From the NCBI GenBank assembly GCA_946406315.1, contig CAMJKD010000003.1, positions 1 to 64,000 on the forward strand: a stretch of 64,000 bases of DNA, written 5' to 3'. This DNA is from an uncultured Candidatus Saccharibacteria bacterium. Its GTDB lineage: Bacteria; Patescibacteriota; Saccharimonadia; Saccharimonadales; Saccharimonadaceae. Positions within the stretch are counted from its first letter, which is position 1. Every line of letters starts with the position of its first letter. Below, one piece after another: positions 1 through 7,455 of this stretch. Below the pieces are notes generated by a model. It had not been told where the DNA came from and made no database searches. It was given only the letters and a program-made list of their open reading frames with translations. Both the position numbers and the translations under genes were made by a program.

Positions 1-200
1 ACCGTCCTAATGACAATGCGCATATTGAACGTTTTAACCGCACCATTCAGGAAGAGTGCACTGGTTCATACTATTTAGAAAGTGAATCGTTAGACGCGCT
101 CAATAGGCGCATCTCCAATTATCTTGACTATTACAACCGCAAAAGAATACACTTAGGCTTAAGGTTTATGACTCCGTCGCAAATGTTGCAAAGGTGCTGA
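1..200 (+). pseudogene. 3' end of an rve/DDE transposase, cut by window edge
   Basis: The frame from base 3 gives the C-terminal 65 residues of an integrase-core transposase. It carries PNDNAHIERFNRT, with the last catalytic glutamate of the DDE triad, and ends at TGA 198-200. The terminal TGTTGCAAAGGTGCTGA resembles the right inverted repeat of the complete element at 23.9 kb, and the two proteins are clearly homologous but not identical. A shorter remnant of this same element type lies at 27538-27618. The upstream part is outside the window, so it cannot be said whether the gene is intact. Confidence 0.85.
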
Positions 201-215
201 GTTAATACGCGACAA

Positions 216-244
216 TTGACATTTAGCACTATTCTTGTTACAAT
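216..244 (+). promoter_or_regulatory. Sigma70-type promoter for the gene at 286
   Basis: TTGACA at 216-221 and TACAAT at 239-244 are separated by 17 bases. The predicted start of transcription is near 251, leaving a leader of about 35 bases with a strong Shine-Dalgarno sequence. Confidence 0.75.
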
Positions 245-285
245 ACGTGCACTTTATAGCGTTCTTTTCAAAAGGAGGTGTTCTG

Positions 286-780
286 ATGTCGGAGTTCAGT
301 GAGTACGAAGAAAATATGATTGGCTTCTTGAAGGGGCATGGTATGTCTCGGGAAGACGCCGAGCAGGAAGTAGTCGAATGGCGAATCAATGTATTTGACG
401 ATGGCGACCATGTTGCCACGAAAGAAGATGTAGATTCGCTTGGTCTGAAACCAATATCGCGAGCTAAACCAAAGCTGAATCCCTATCGCAGGATTGATGC
501 CTTTCGGCTCAGTATTGGGGAGGAGGTCTGGAAAACTCTTGGCGCCAATCGGGTAAGTCAAGATCTTCTGAGCCGAGCGATCGAGTTTGACTATTATGCT
601 TGGAGGGAGCAATATGAATCAAGCCAGCCGAAAGAAGTGCTGGAAAATTTGATGCTGGAGCAATTACGTCAAGAGGGCTTAAGCGACGAAGAAATAGCTT
701 CCGTGGATTACTACATGAATTGGTACGGTTCATCATTCGACGAGGCTAAAGCGTATGTGCTGGAGCAGCGCCACGAGTAG
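286..780 (+). CDS. Hypothetical acidic protein, 164 aa
   Basis: I do not recognise this protein. It is soluble, rich in Glu, Asp and aromatic residues, with two likely helical segments (near residues 1-30 and 110-160) and no membrane segment or cysteine motif. The ATG at 286 is chosen because AAAGGAGGTG lies just upstream; an earlier in-frame ATG at 235 falls inside the promoter. The gene is monocistronic, between its own consensus promoter and a GC-rich terminator. This strong-promoter, strong-ribosome-site style recurs in other accessory genes here and differs from the leaderless core genes, which suggests a gene-cassette origin. Confidence 0.7.
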   Translation: MSEFSEYEENMIGFLKGHGMSREDAEQEVVEWRINVFDDGDHVATKEDVDSLGLKPISRAKPKLNPYRRIDAFRLSIGEEVWKTLGANRVSQDLLSRAIEFDYYAWREQYESSQPKEVLENLMLEQLRQEGLSDEEIASVDYYMNWYGSSFDEAKAYVLEQRHE

Positions 781-802
781 GTAATAAACCACCAAGACAC
801 TT

Positions 803-831
803 AAAACCGCCCCGGACGATGGGGCGGTTTT
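803..831 (+). terminator. Rho-independent terminator
   Basis: ACCGCCCC pairs with GGGGCGGT around a 7-base loop and is followed by a short T run. It ends the 286-780 unit. Confidence 0.85.
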
Positions 832-1030
832 GCTAACTAGAAATATAAAAAAGACTCAAGCATTTCTGGTTGAGCCTTTTTGCTAATATCACCCTCTTAT
901 TAGCAAACTTTTGCGAGGGAACATGACTGTAAGCTACATTCAATCGTCGGAGCGAATCATAGGTATAAGAAAGAAGGGGGATCTATAAAGTTATCGAAAT
1001 CGCCATAGATACAATAATGAATTAATAATC

Positions 1031-1064
1031 AAAGAAAACCTCCGATTATTCGGAGGTTTTCTTT
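1031..1064. terminator. Bidirectional terminator-like perfect inverted repeat
   Basis: AAAGAAAACCTCCGA and TCGGAGGTTTTCTTT flank a 4-base loop, giving a stem with A and T tracts on both sides that could end transcription from either strand. Confidence 0.75.
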
Positions 1065-1071
1065 GGTGCGC
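1063..1071. repeat. Candidate att repeat, left copy
   Basis: TTGGTGCGC matches the end of the tRNA-Leu gene (7134-7142) and the junction at 2404-2412. Nine bases alone are weak, but position after a terminator hairpin and the other two copies support an island boundary. Confidence 0.4.
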
Positions 1072-1200
1072 CATAGTGCACGAAGTTGGAACCATAATAA
1101 GGTCAGATATCTTTGATAGCTTAGGTATCGAGGGGGTATCGGGGCACGAAACACGAATACGACTTAATGGAAAATTCTTATAAGCAAGATAGTTACAATT

Positions 1201-1223
1201 AAAAAGGCGCATTACGATGCGCC
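1201..1223 (-). terminator. Terminator of the 1236-1994 gene
   Basis: GGCGCAT and ATGCGCC form a short stem; on the minus strand it is followed by a T run. It lies just past the stop codon of the minus-strand gene. Confidence 0.75.
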
Positions 1224-1235
1224 CGTTCCCTAGTA

Positions 1236-1994
1236 TCAAATAAGCGTCGGGTTAGAGAGTCCTGGAGTGAAGAACATATCATAGACGTTCATGATTGTTT
1301 CAGGACCACGATGCAATACTACGATTGGTAGTCTTCTTAGTCGCGCGGCTAAGAAATCGTCTTTAGTTGGCATGTCTATTGCTATGACAACGGAGGGTAA
1401 CAATACGCTCTCGCTTACCACGGGTCCTTTATATAATTTCACCTTAGACCTTACTGATATCTGGCAATATGTTTCCTCCTGCAAAGCCTTAGCACATAAA
1501 TCCTCTATATCGAATAGCTCTTCTGGGTATTCCGATAACTCCAATCGCGTTTCTGCATAAGCATAAGTGTCTGCATCGCAATGGCAAATGTAACCAATCA
1601 TTGAAGGGCTAATGTTCTGATAGCCATAAATCACACGACCAGGAAAATGCGACAGATTTCTCTCGGTTAAAATAGAAAAACTAAGAAATTCTCTATTTCT
1701 TGCCGTTTCTTTGATTGTTCCTTTTTCGTAATTGGTTCGTACTCGGGCCAGAATGTAGAAGTGAGCGCTTCCGCAGTAAATGTGATAGATTTTCCCAGCT
1801 TTCATATTTTCAAAAACTTTTAGGCTGCCAGCTATCGATTCGCATGCATATTTTCGAGCTTTTTTGTAGAGATCTTCCAATGTCTCTCTGCTCATAGATA
1901 AAGGAATCTGTTCTCCTATTTCCTTTCTTGCATACGACGAAGACTCTAAAGGATAATAGAGTTCTTCTTTTAGCATTTTGCAAATCACGTCCAT
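1236..1994 (-). CDS. Hypothetical protein, 252 aa
   Basis: I do not recognise a family. The product is soluble with mixed alpha/beta character, has several cysteines (including CHCDAD in the middle), and no signal peptide or membrane segment. The ATG at 1994 is preferred over an upstream in-frame ATG at 2030 because AAGGAGG sits nine bases before it. It is the only intact gene in the smaller of the two tandem islands. It could be cargo such as an effector or defence gene, but nothing in the sequence proves that. Confidence 0.65.
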   Translation of the reverse strand: MDVICKMLKEELYYPLESSSYARKEIGEQIPLSMSRETLEDLYKKARKYACESIAGSLKVFENMKAGKIYHIYCGSAHFYILARVRTNYEKGTIKETARNREFLSFSILTERNLSHFPGRVIYGYQNISPSMIGYICHCDADTYAYAETRLELSEYPEELFDIEDLCAKALQEETYCQISVRSKVKLYKGPVVSESVLLPSVVIAIDMPTKDDFLAARLRRLPIVVLHRGPETIMNVYDMFFTPGLSNPTLI

Positions 1995-2172
1995 ATAATT
2001 TTCCTCCTTGCGAATATACGGAGATTTCAATGTACCAGGGTATTTTAATTATATAATATTTTACGCATTTTGTAAATATATCTACACAGATTGCAATTTC
2101 GATAGGCGTTTTGCGCAGGCTAGATGCCAATTTATTTACTCTTGGCGAGGCGAATTGGATGTTTTCATGTTC

Positions 2173-2421
2173 GCCCGTTACGCTAAAGAAAACTTTGATT
2201 CTGACGATTGGGGACGCAAAAGACTAGTAATCAAACAGCTTGGCGCCGATTTGGAACTTTCGGGTCGAACCATTGAATTTACCTCTGTTAAATACCTAAT
2301 TCCGGTAGCTGAGAGTCAAGAATGTTTAAAAGCTAAAAAAGAGGCGACTCGAACCGCTTCTCAACAGATGAAAAAAAGACCTCAAAGAGGACTTAATTTC
2401 ATCTTGGTGCGCGGTATCTAA
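2173..2421 (+). pseudogene. Recombinase C-terminal remnant, copy 1
   Basis: An open frame encodes a segment with DSDDW, RKRLVIKQLGADL and SGRTIEF, the type of C-terminal tail seen in large serine recombinases. It closely matches the copy at 6894-7145 in both DNA and protein. The catalytic N-terminal domain is absent. Its 3' end runs directly into TTGGTGCGCG, the tRNA-Leu end sequence, after which similarity stops. This is the expected arrangement for an integration module at an attachment site that has lost its recombinase body. Confidence 0.75.
2404..2412. repeat. Candidate att repeat, middle copy
   Basis: TTGGTGCGC(G) equals the 3' end of tRNA-Leu including the CCA complement. Similarity with the 7.1 kb copy breaks right after it, as expected for a recombination junction. 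Confidence 0.6.
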
Positions 2422-2689
2422 ATCTCTACGAACCTCTCTGTGGGGTAGTTGAATACGTTATTGTGAATCCAACATGGCGGCCGGACTTCAATTTGGTCGA
2501 AAGTAAACTTAACCCTGAACTGCAAGATTTCATATATTAAAGCCATGACAACGAAACCAATTACGAACTATTAGTAATATATACATATATAGGGACTAGG
2601 CTAGTAGATCCATTGCCAATGTTAAGGCTCTCTTAAGAGCTTACAATGTCAATGTTATAAAATGAAGACACTAATAATAAGGAGTGCCT

Positions 2690-2821
2690 ATGGAAAAGAA
2701 AACAGTATCAGCAATCAGTTATTATGAGCTACCAGAGCAAGCCCGGAGAGAGTTGGATGAGTTTGCGAGGATTATAATCGACCTTTATCATGCCCAGAAA
2801 AAGAATAAGGAATTGAAATGA
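2690..2821 (+). CDS. Small hypothetical protein, 43 aa
   Basis: This short frame opens with MEKKTVSAISYYELPEQ and ends in a lysine-rich tail. It starts at an ATG with AAGGAGT seven to eight bases upstream, and a TATAAA-type -10 lies near 2655. It is followed by a clear hairpin at 2870-2900. The sequence looks helical and charged. No family is recognised, and being this short it could be chance, but the ribosome site and terminator argue for a real gene. Confidence 0.5.
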   Translation: MEKKTVSAISYYELPEQARRELDEFARIIIDLYHAQKKNKELK

Positions 2822-2869
2822 AAGATAATGCTAGAATGTCCGAAGCAGAAAGCTCGTAAACGAACCATC

Positions 2870-2900
2870 AAAAAATAGCTCTGTTGTGCGCAGAGCTATT
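2870..2900. terminator. Terminator hairpin between convergent genes
   Basis: AATAGCTCTG and CAGAGCTATT form a 10-bp stem. It separates the plus-strand small gene from the minus-strand immunity-like genes. Confidence 0.75.
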
Positions 2901-2916
2901 AACATGACTGCCTATA

Positions 2917-3195
2917 TTAACGAAGGATACATTCTGTCATGTCATCCTCAATCTCGAGGATAGTTTTGCCATCAAAGGCCTTCTCCTCTAAGACTGATAC
3001 GGCCGGTGAACAGGTCGCGATCATTTCTCCGCCGCCTTCGTATCTGTCGGCGAATTTCCAGATATTATATGTGTCCTCCTTGTCATAATCTGGCTCGATG
3101 TGATAGAAGAATCCATTATACATGAATTCTATCTCGCCATTGTGGTCGAGAGTTTCAAGATATTCTTTTTTAGCTTCTTCTTGAGCTTCTGTCAT
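2917..3195 (-). CDS. Immunity-like small acidic protein, copy B (92 aa)
   Basis: This 92-residue acidic protein is nearly identical over most of its length to the neighbour at 3200-3478; both contain YNGFFYHIEPDY and a KAFDGKTILEIEDDM tail. It is also distantly like the 81-residue protein at 6489. Small acidic proteins directly downstream of a toxin C-terminal domain are commonly immunity proteins, and tandem duplicates of them are typical of polymorphic toxin loci. The gene order here is DUF4417-like protein, toxin-like domain, immunity copy A, immunity copy B, all on the minus strand with gaps of a few bases. Confidence 0.6.
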   Translation of the reverse strand: MTEAQEEAKKEYLETLDHNGEIEFMYNGFFYHIEPDYDKEDTYNIWKFADRYEGGGEMIATCSPAVSVLEEKAFDGKTILEIEDDMTECILR

Positions 3196-3199
3196 TTTG

Positions 3200-3478
3200 T
3201 CACCTCAAAGCGCAACCTGTCATATCATCCTCGATTTCGAGAATAGTTTTGCCATCGAAAGCCTTCTCCTCTAGAATCGACACGGCTGGCGAACAGGTCG
3301 CAATCATTTCTCCACCACCTTCGTATTCGTCGGCAAACTTCCAAATATTATAAGTATCTTCTTTTTTGTAATCTGGTTCAATATGATAAAAGAAACCATT
3401 GTAATTGAATTCAATTTCGCCACCATATCCTAAGACTTCCAGATATTCTTTTTTCGCTTTTTCTTGAGCTTCTGTCAT
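3200..3478 (-). CDS. Immunity-like small acidic protein, copy A (92 aa)
   Basis: This is the tandem paralogue of the 2917-3195 gene. Its start overlaps the stop of the upstream toxin-like gene by four bases (ATGA), which implies coupled translation and fits a toxin/immunity pair. The sequence has no cysteine motif, signal peptide or membrane segment, so it should act in the cytoplasm. The differences from copy B cluster near the N terminus (LGYGG versus LDHNG) and at scattered charged positions, as expected for diverging immunity to related toxins. Function is inferred from context only. Confidence 0.6.
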   Translation of the reverse strand: MTEAQEKAKKEYLEVLGYGGEIEFNYNGFFYHIEPDYKKEDTYNIWKFADEYEGGGEMIATCSPAVSILEEKAFDGKTILEIEDDMTGCALR

Positions 3479-3873
3479 AGCTTAATTCCTTTCAAGAATC
3501 CCTTATACTTTTCGTATAGGCTCTTATTTATTATATCACCTTTTGCATTAGTGATTGGCATAGGCTCCGGCCTATCCTTTCCGCTATATGTATGCATATG
3601 TAGATATGGCTTAGCGCTATTGTGGCGACCGTAGTCTATGTCGAATTTGGCTTTCCGATCTTCTCCGTATTGTCTAAACTGATGAAATCTTCCGTTCGGT
3701 TTTAGAAGAATATAGGCCGTGCCGGGCGTATTACCATAAAGCGGCAAGTTGCCTGTAGCGTCTTTCTTTAAGCCGATTTTTCTTAAAATTTTAACGCTCT
3801 TTATCTCTCCGACCTGTTCCCATTCCTGACTAGTGAAACCACCGCTCTTTAAATACGATCCACTACTCCCCAT
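3475..3873 (-). CDS. Toxin-like C-terminal domain protein, 132 aa
   Basis: The protein starts MGSSGSYLKSGGF and carries the block FDIDYGRH followed by HMHTY. A related block, LDIDYTDHGN, occurs in the truncated frame at 6731. A conserved aspartate-rich DIDY plus several histidines resembles nuclease-type toxin tips of polymorphic toxin systems, though I cannot assign the exact family. ATG 3873 is chosen because AGGAGGAAG precedes it; the longer frame has no ribosome site. It overlaps the end of the DUF4417-like gene by 11 bases and the following immunity-like gene by four, making one translationally coupled unit. Confidence 0.55.
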   Translation of the reverse strand: MGSSGSYLKSGGFTSQEWEQVGEIKSVKILRKIGLKKDATGNLPLYGNTPGTAYILLKPNGRFHQFRQYGEDRKAKFDIDYGRHNSAKPYLHMHTYSGKDRPEPMPITNAKGDIINKSLYEKYKGFLKGIKL

Positions 3874-4519
3874 GCTTCCTCCTGTCCGTAAGGCGTTGAG
3901 AGAAATTCTTGTAATAGTGAATATTATCATATTTCTCGTCTAGCTCCAGAAGTGGTCCGCCGGCGATAATCAAATTTGAAGGATGTAGAATCTCTTGCAA
4001 TCTATCCACGCCTTCCAAGAATACGTTTCTACTAATAAAGTTAGACATGCAACCGTTAGTAGAAATAGCAACGGATGACTCTTTTGGTAGCCCGTCAAGG
4101 CACCACTCGAAATCTTCCAGGTATGCCCACGACGCGACTGGAACGATATTTATACCGTTCCTTTGTAGGTAGTATGCAATAGTACGATTGCGACCTACAT
4201 TATATTTGCGCACCCAGAGTGGCATATCGCGATAGACCGAGAAATCTGTCGTAATGATACCCTTAAACTGACGATACTTGTCTAGGTATCTATCGCAGTT
4301 GCTCCAGACTGGCTCGAAATGGTAGTCATCGATAAAGTGATCCAGATAATAACGCCCTGGATCCTTTACGGAGTTCTTCTCGTTAAAACCCACCACCTTA
4401 TCTGGTATAATATTGGTAGGTTGGAGCTCGGGATAGCGTTCTGAGCCAACGAGATTTGCGCCGTTCAGGTAGTCGTAATACTTGAACGGCCTTAGCTTTT
4501 GAATATGACTTTGCTTCAT
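3863..4519 (-). CDS. DUF4417-family protein, 218 aa
   Basis: The sequence matches the DUF4417 pattern as I know it. It has a P-x-N-I-I-P-D opening, then VVGFNE, DHFIDDYHFEPVW, ITTDFSVYRDMPLW and a late GGPLLELD. The family is of unknown biochemistry and common on phages and mobile elements. AAAGGAG lies just upstream of the ATG. The downstream gene begins with a Gly/Ser linker and overlaps this one, so the two may derive from a single fused protein or work as a complex. An AT-rich gap with divergent promoters separates it from the HTH gene at 4734. Confidence 0.7.
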   Translation of the reverse strand: MKQSHIQKLRPFKYYDYLNGANLVGSERYPELQPTNIIPDKVVGFNEKNSVKDPGRYYLDHFIDDYHFEPVWSNCDRYLDKYRQFKGIITTDFSVYRDMPLWVRKYNVGRNRTIAYYLQRNGINIVPVASWAYLEDFEWCLDGLPKESSVAISTNGCMSNFISRNVFLEGVDRLQEILHPSNLIIAGGPLLELDEKYDNIHYYKNFSQRLTDRRKHGE

Positions 4520-4733
4520 ATTTGTAGCTCCTTTTTAAAGTTGATGTTACCTACATTTTCGCCCGAAAATTCAAAGTTAAATACCTCCATTCTTAGGGGT
4601 GAAGAATAGTTAAATTTGGAAGCGCTAATGTTAAACGTCATACATAAGACCGTTAAGTATTCTTCACGATATAGTAAAATCTTCCCGATTGCGTTATAAT
4701 TTAATTAGCAATTAATGAAGGAGGTCCCATTAT

Positions 4734-5246
4734 ATGGACGATAAGTGGCGTAAGGAAGCTCTCGGAAAAAGGATACGAGCGGCTCGCGAAGCTCTTAATA
4801 TGAGCCAAAAGGACTTATACGACAAAACAAAAATCAAAGATAGTATGATTAGCGACTTTGAGCGCGGCGTACGTGAACCAAGCACGGCGAATTTAGCTAA
4901 AATTGCCCACGCGCTTGATACGACTATGGATAAACTGTACTTCGGCGACGAAAGCAATATTATCGAAAGCACTCCGGACCGCGGAATGCAGATCGTGAAC
5001 TGTTTTACCATACTATTCTTGTCCGGCGCAATTAGTACGGTCGAAGACGAATCGGAATACGGAATGGGAAACGTACAGCCCCATATCAATCTGTGGAAGG
5101 ATGCTTGGGCGGTTAAGCGTTTATTGGGAAATCTTGACGAATACAAGCGAAACATCCTTACTTATCCAGATCCTCGTTCATATTTAGAACAGATTAAAAA
5201 ATCTGTAGCCAACGAGATAAATAAGAATCATAAGAAAGGTAAATAG
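4734..5246 (+). CDS. XRE-family HTH transcriptional regulator, 170 aa
   Basis: The N-terminal 65 residues form a Cro/CI-type helix-turn-helix: GKRIRAAREALNMSQKDLY, then a recognition segment with KDSMISDFERG and REPSTANLAKIAHAL. The remaining 100 residues are not recognised and may sense or oligomerise. AAGGAGGT precedes the ATG, and TATAAT lies at 4695-4700. It is divergent from the DUF4417/toxin operon, so it is well placed to repress that operon and itself, as in many mobile elements. Confidence 0.85.
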   Translation: MDDKWRKEALGKRIRAAREALNMSQKDLYDKTKIKDSMISDFERGVREPSTANLAKIAHALDTTMDKLYFGDESNIIESTPDRGMQIVNCFTILFLSGAISTVEDESEYGMGNVQPHINLWKDAWAVKRLLGNLDEYKRNILTYPDPRSYLEQIKKSVANEINKNHKKGK

Positions 5247-5297
5247 CCTAGACTATACCGCTCTAGCGAGCGCACCTCTAGCCGAAAAGAGGTCCAT

Positions 5298-5837
5298 ATG
5301 GCAAAACGCCACCCATTCAAGAAGACTAAACCCGGCGAACCAATACTGGTTACTGCTCGGCAACTCGAAAGCTTTATGCTCGAACATAATGGCAGATTTA
5401 ACTCGCGTGATTACGACAAGCTCGAGCGCATGGAGCTGACAGAATCGCCCGTCCGTGACGCGATAGCCGCTTTGCAAGCTGAACGCGACGATATTAGCGC
5501 CAAAATCTACGATCCCGACCAAGTTCGAGAAATTCTGGAAGAACTTACGAACCAGCTAGATTCCCTCGCTGACAAGATGAAAGGTGCCGACTCATGGCAA
5601 AAGGACCAGTTAGTACGAAAATTGGTTACGAACCTAGAAATTAACAACAAAAATGAGGTCTCCTTCAGATGGAAGAAGCCTCTTGAAAACGTCTTTAACC
5701 AGGCTCTTAAGAACAGAACTAGGTTTATCTCTCGGCGTCTGCGTGGAGTCGCAGACAAATCGCACACGCCTAAGTGCGCAAATTATTTCTCAAAAATGTC
5801 AAGCCGTGCGACCTTTACTCCTGTTAATTTCAGATAG
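5298..5837 (+). pseudogene. Serine-recombinase C-terminal fragment, 179 aa
   Basis: From about residue 50 onward the sequence resembles the coiled-coil and tail region of large serine recombinases, including SPVRDAIAALQAERDDI and a closing VSFRWKKPLENVF strand. There is no resolvase catalytic domain with its Ser-Arg motif. The first 40 residues look unrelated, and a GAGGT sits before the ATG, so the fragment may be expressed. It is most likely a decayed integration gene; a stand-alone protein cannot be excluded. Confidence 0.6.
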
Positions 5838-5849
5838 TATAATGTCATC
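5838..5849 (+). promoter_or_regulatory. Leaderless promoter -10 for the nuclease gene
   Basis: TATAAT at 5838-5843 is followed by exactly six bases and then ATG at 5850, so transcription should begin at or next to the start codon. Confidence 0.65.
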
Positions 5850-6242
5850 ATGGCTAAAAATCAGAGAGGTAAAGTTCTAATTCCAGGCGGTGTCCGACCG
5901 TGGCCACATGAGCTTCGCGTTGCTAATATTTTGGCGCTAGCTGGTCATGCTGTTGAGTTTTTACCAAAAACAAATATGAAAACTGCGGATATCTTATTAG
6001 ACGGCATAGCTTACGAGATTAAGTCTCCAAAGTCCGCTAATTCCAATACACTTGAACATATCCTAAAGAAAGCGCTAAAGCAGTCCAGCAATATAATTAT
6101 CGATACGTCCAGAATGAAGAACGTCCGCGGCGATAATACTCGCCATTTCTTAATCAACCAAGTTAGAGTCAGAAAGCAGATAAAGAAACTCATCATGATC
6201 TCGAAGCAAGGGCAGATAATTGACATATCGAGTCTTGTGTAA
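5850..6242 (+). CDS. CdiA-C-terminal-type tRNase / PD-(D/E)XK-like nuclease, 130 aa
   Basis: The middle of the protein has TADILLDGIAYEIKSPKS followed by a helix with KQSSNIIID, matching the D...E-x-K core of CdiA-C-terminal tRNA nucleases. The N terminus has PHELRVANILALAGHAVEFL, typical of the same group. In contact-dependent inhibition such domains sit at the tip of a huge exported protein; here it is a free 130-residue protein with its own leaderless promoter, no secretion signal and no obvious immunity gene directly adjacent. It may be a relic cassette, an intracellular toxin, or a domesticated RNase. The assignment to a nuclease fold is fairly secure; the role is not. Confidence 0.65.
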   Translation: MAKNQRGKVLIPGGVRPWPHELRVANILALAGHAVEFLPKTNMKTADILLDGIAYEIKSPKSANSNTLEHILKKALKQSSNIIIDTSRMKNVRGDNTRHFLINQVRVRKQIKKLIMISKQGQIIDISSLV

Positions 6243-6488
6243 TAAAATGAAAATATCGAAGTTCTTGCACGGCGCCGAAGGTACCTACCGCAGGAGCTTC
6301 TTTTTGTGCTAGAGTAATATCAGGAAGAAAAGTATAAGATACTGAATTGAATCAACTGCCTTTCTTCCCGTTAAGGAACTTCGAAAGAGGTTCTTTTTGT
6401 TATATGACCGCACTAAGATTAGGGGTTCGACTCCCGTTTGCTCCAACTAAGAAAATATGTTGTAGGTGGATTAAACCTATTTGGGACT
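6243..6488. other. Intergenic stretch with hairpin and tRNA/tmRNA-like tail
   Basis: No gene is seen. A hairpin with AAGGAAC/GTTCTTTTT lies at about 6370-6400. At 6424-6449, GGGGTTCGACTCCC is followed by TTTGCTCCA, which looks like the T arm and acceptor end of a tRNA or tmRNA with no matching 5' half nearby. It may be a scar of another attachment site. Confidence 0.4.
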
Positions 6489-6734
6489 CTAGTAATCTAA
6501 GTCCTCTTCGCTGAGACTCTCCCAGACTTCTTTGATTTTTAGATTATGATATGAGCCAGCGATTAGTTCATCAGTGTCTTTAAAACCGACCTCATCGCCT
6601 GCGTTCGCTTCGTAAAAATAGACGAGATTATCTCCCAGGGCCTCGCTCCAAGTAATCCAGTAGGTTTTGCCATGATACTTAAGTTGAATATCGTGTCCGG
6701 CCTCGATGAGTTCCTTGAGGTGCTGTGTAGTCAT
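6489..6734 (-). CDS. Immunity-like small acidic protein, 81 aa
   Basis: This protein is acidic and distantly like the 92-residue pair at 2.9-3.5 kb: a helix, then DIQLKYHGKTYWI matching EIEFNYNGFFYHI, and a late acidic IKEVWESLSEEDL tail. It sits directly downstream of a truncated toxin-like domain with a four-base overlap, the same order as at 3.2-3.9 kb. The repetition of the arrangement in both islands supports a toxin/immunity reading. Confidence 0.6.
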   Translation of the reverse strand: MTTQHLKELIEAGHDIQLKYHGKTYWITWSEALGDNLVYFYEANAGDEVGFKDTDELIAGSYHNLKIKEVWESLSEEDLDY

Positions 6735-6900
6735 TCTATTTTCTCCTGTTTGCCACGTTTGATGTGGCTATTTTCTAGATTGATATTGCGCTTATGGGGT
6801 ACTATAGGATGAGCTTTCGGATTACCATGATCTGTGTAATCTATGTCGAGATATGGCTCTCCTTTCTCATTATAATACCGCTCAGTCAGAAGCTTGTCTC
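6731..6900 (-). pseudogene. Truncated toxin-like domain fragment
   Basis: In the minus frame a segment with LTERYYNEKGEPYLDIDYTDH and PIVPH is recognisable up to about base 6900. Beyond that the frame continues only as antisense of the recombinase remnant, so the 5' part of the toxin gene is lost. The DIDY plus histidine block relates it to the 3475-3873 gene. It has no credible start, hence a remnant. Confidence 0.55.
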
Positions 6901-7145
6901 CATCTTTCTTCTGTGCGACTGAATTCGATTCGGACGACTGGGAACGTAAAAGACTAGTAATCAAGCAACTTGGAGCAGATCTCAAACTTTCGGGTCGAAC
7001 CATCGAGTTTACCCCTGTTAAATACCTTGTTCCAGTGGCCGAGGAGAGCGAATGCTTAAAAGCTAAAAAAGAGGCGGCTCGAACCGCTTCTCAACAGATG
7101 AAAAAAAGACCTCAAAGAGGACTTAATTTCATCTTGGTGCGCGAG
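6894..7145 (+). pseudogene. Recombinase C-terminal remnant, copy 2, abutting tRNA-Leu
   Basis: The segment repeats 2173-2413 with scattered differences that are mostly silent, and with identical DNA over the last roughly 70 bases. It encodes the same serine-recombinase-like tail, without a catalytic domain, and runs into the 3' end of tRNA-Leu. Being next to the intact tRNA, it marks the integrase end of the right-hand island. Confidence 0.75.
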
Positions 7146-7219
7146 ACTGGACTTGAACCAGCACGCCCGAAGGCATATGCTCCTAAGGCATACGTGTATA
7201 CCAATTTCACCACTCGCGC
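7135..7219 (-). tRNA. tRNA-Leu (anticodon UAG)
   Basis: On the minus strand GCGCGAG pairs with CTCGCGC as a perfect 7-bp acceptor stem. The anticodon stem TATGC/GCATA encloses CTTAGGA, giving anticodon TAG. The variable arm is long (TGCCTTCGGGCGT), as in class II leucine tRNAs, and GGTTCAAGT marks the T arm. Discriminator A and an encoded CCA follow. Its 3' end is the likely integration target of the islands on its left. Confidence 0.95.
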
Positions 7220-7455
7220 TAAAACTGTAAAAGTTACAACGACTATTTTAACAAAAAGCCACCTAAACATCAACAGCGCCTGGAATGCCGATAAGACATA
7301 ACAAAGGGTGTTTTTGCGGTCGGTTAGCGCGACGGGTTTAATCTGATTCTATTGTTAGTTTCCGATGCATTATGAATAGACCAGAAAATCATTTAAAAAC
7401 TGCCATGCTTATGCTTTTCTATGATAAAATAAAATGTAATGATTGTGGGTGGAAT

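Larger units (their letters stand above)
832..1200. other. Intergenic stretch with hairpins, no gene seen
   Basis: No convincing gene is visible on either strand. The stretch holds an imperfect hairpin with T run near 850-881, a perfect 15-bp inverted repeat at 1031-1064, and directly after it TTGGTGCGC, the same nine bases that lie at the 3' end of tRNA-Leu. It is probably the left boundary of the tandem islands. Confidence 0.55.

Noticed and set aside
991..1239. 82-residue minus-strand frame
   Set aside because: It spans the 1031-1064 hairpin and the att-like repeat, has no ribosome site, and shows no protein-like pattern.
7186..7303. C-terminal part of a long plus-strand frame running from the recombinase remnant through tRNA-Leu
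   Set aside because: The residues are only the antisense translation of the tRNA; the coding part ends at the tRNA boundary.
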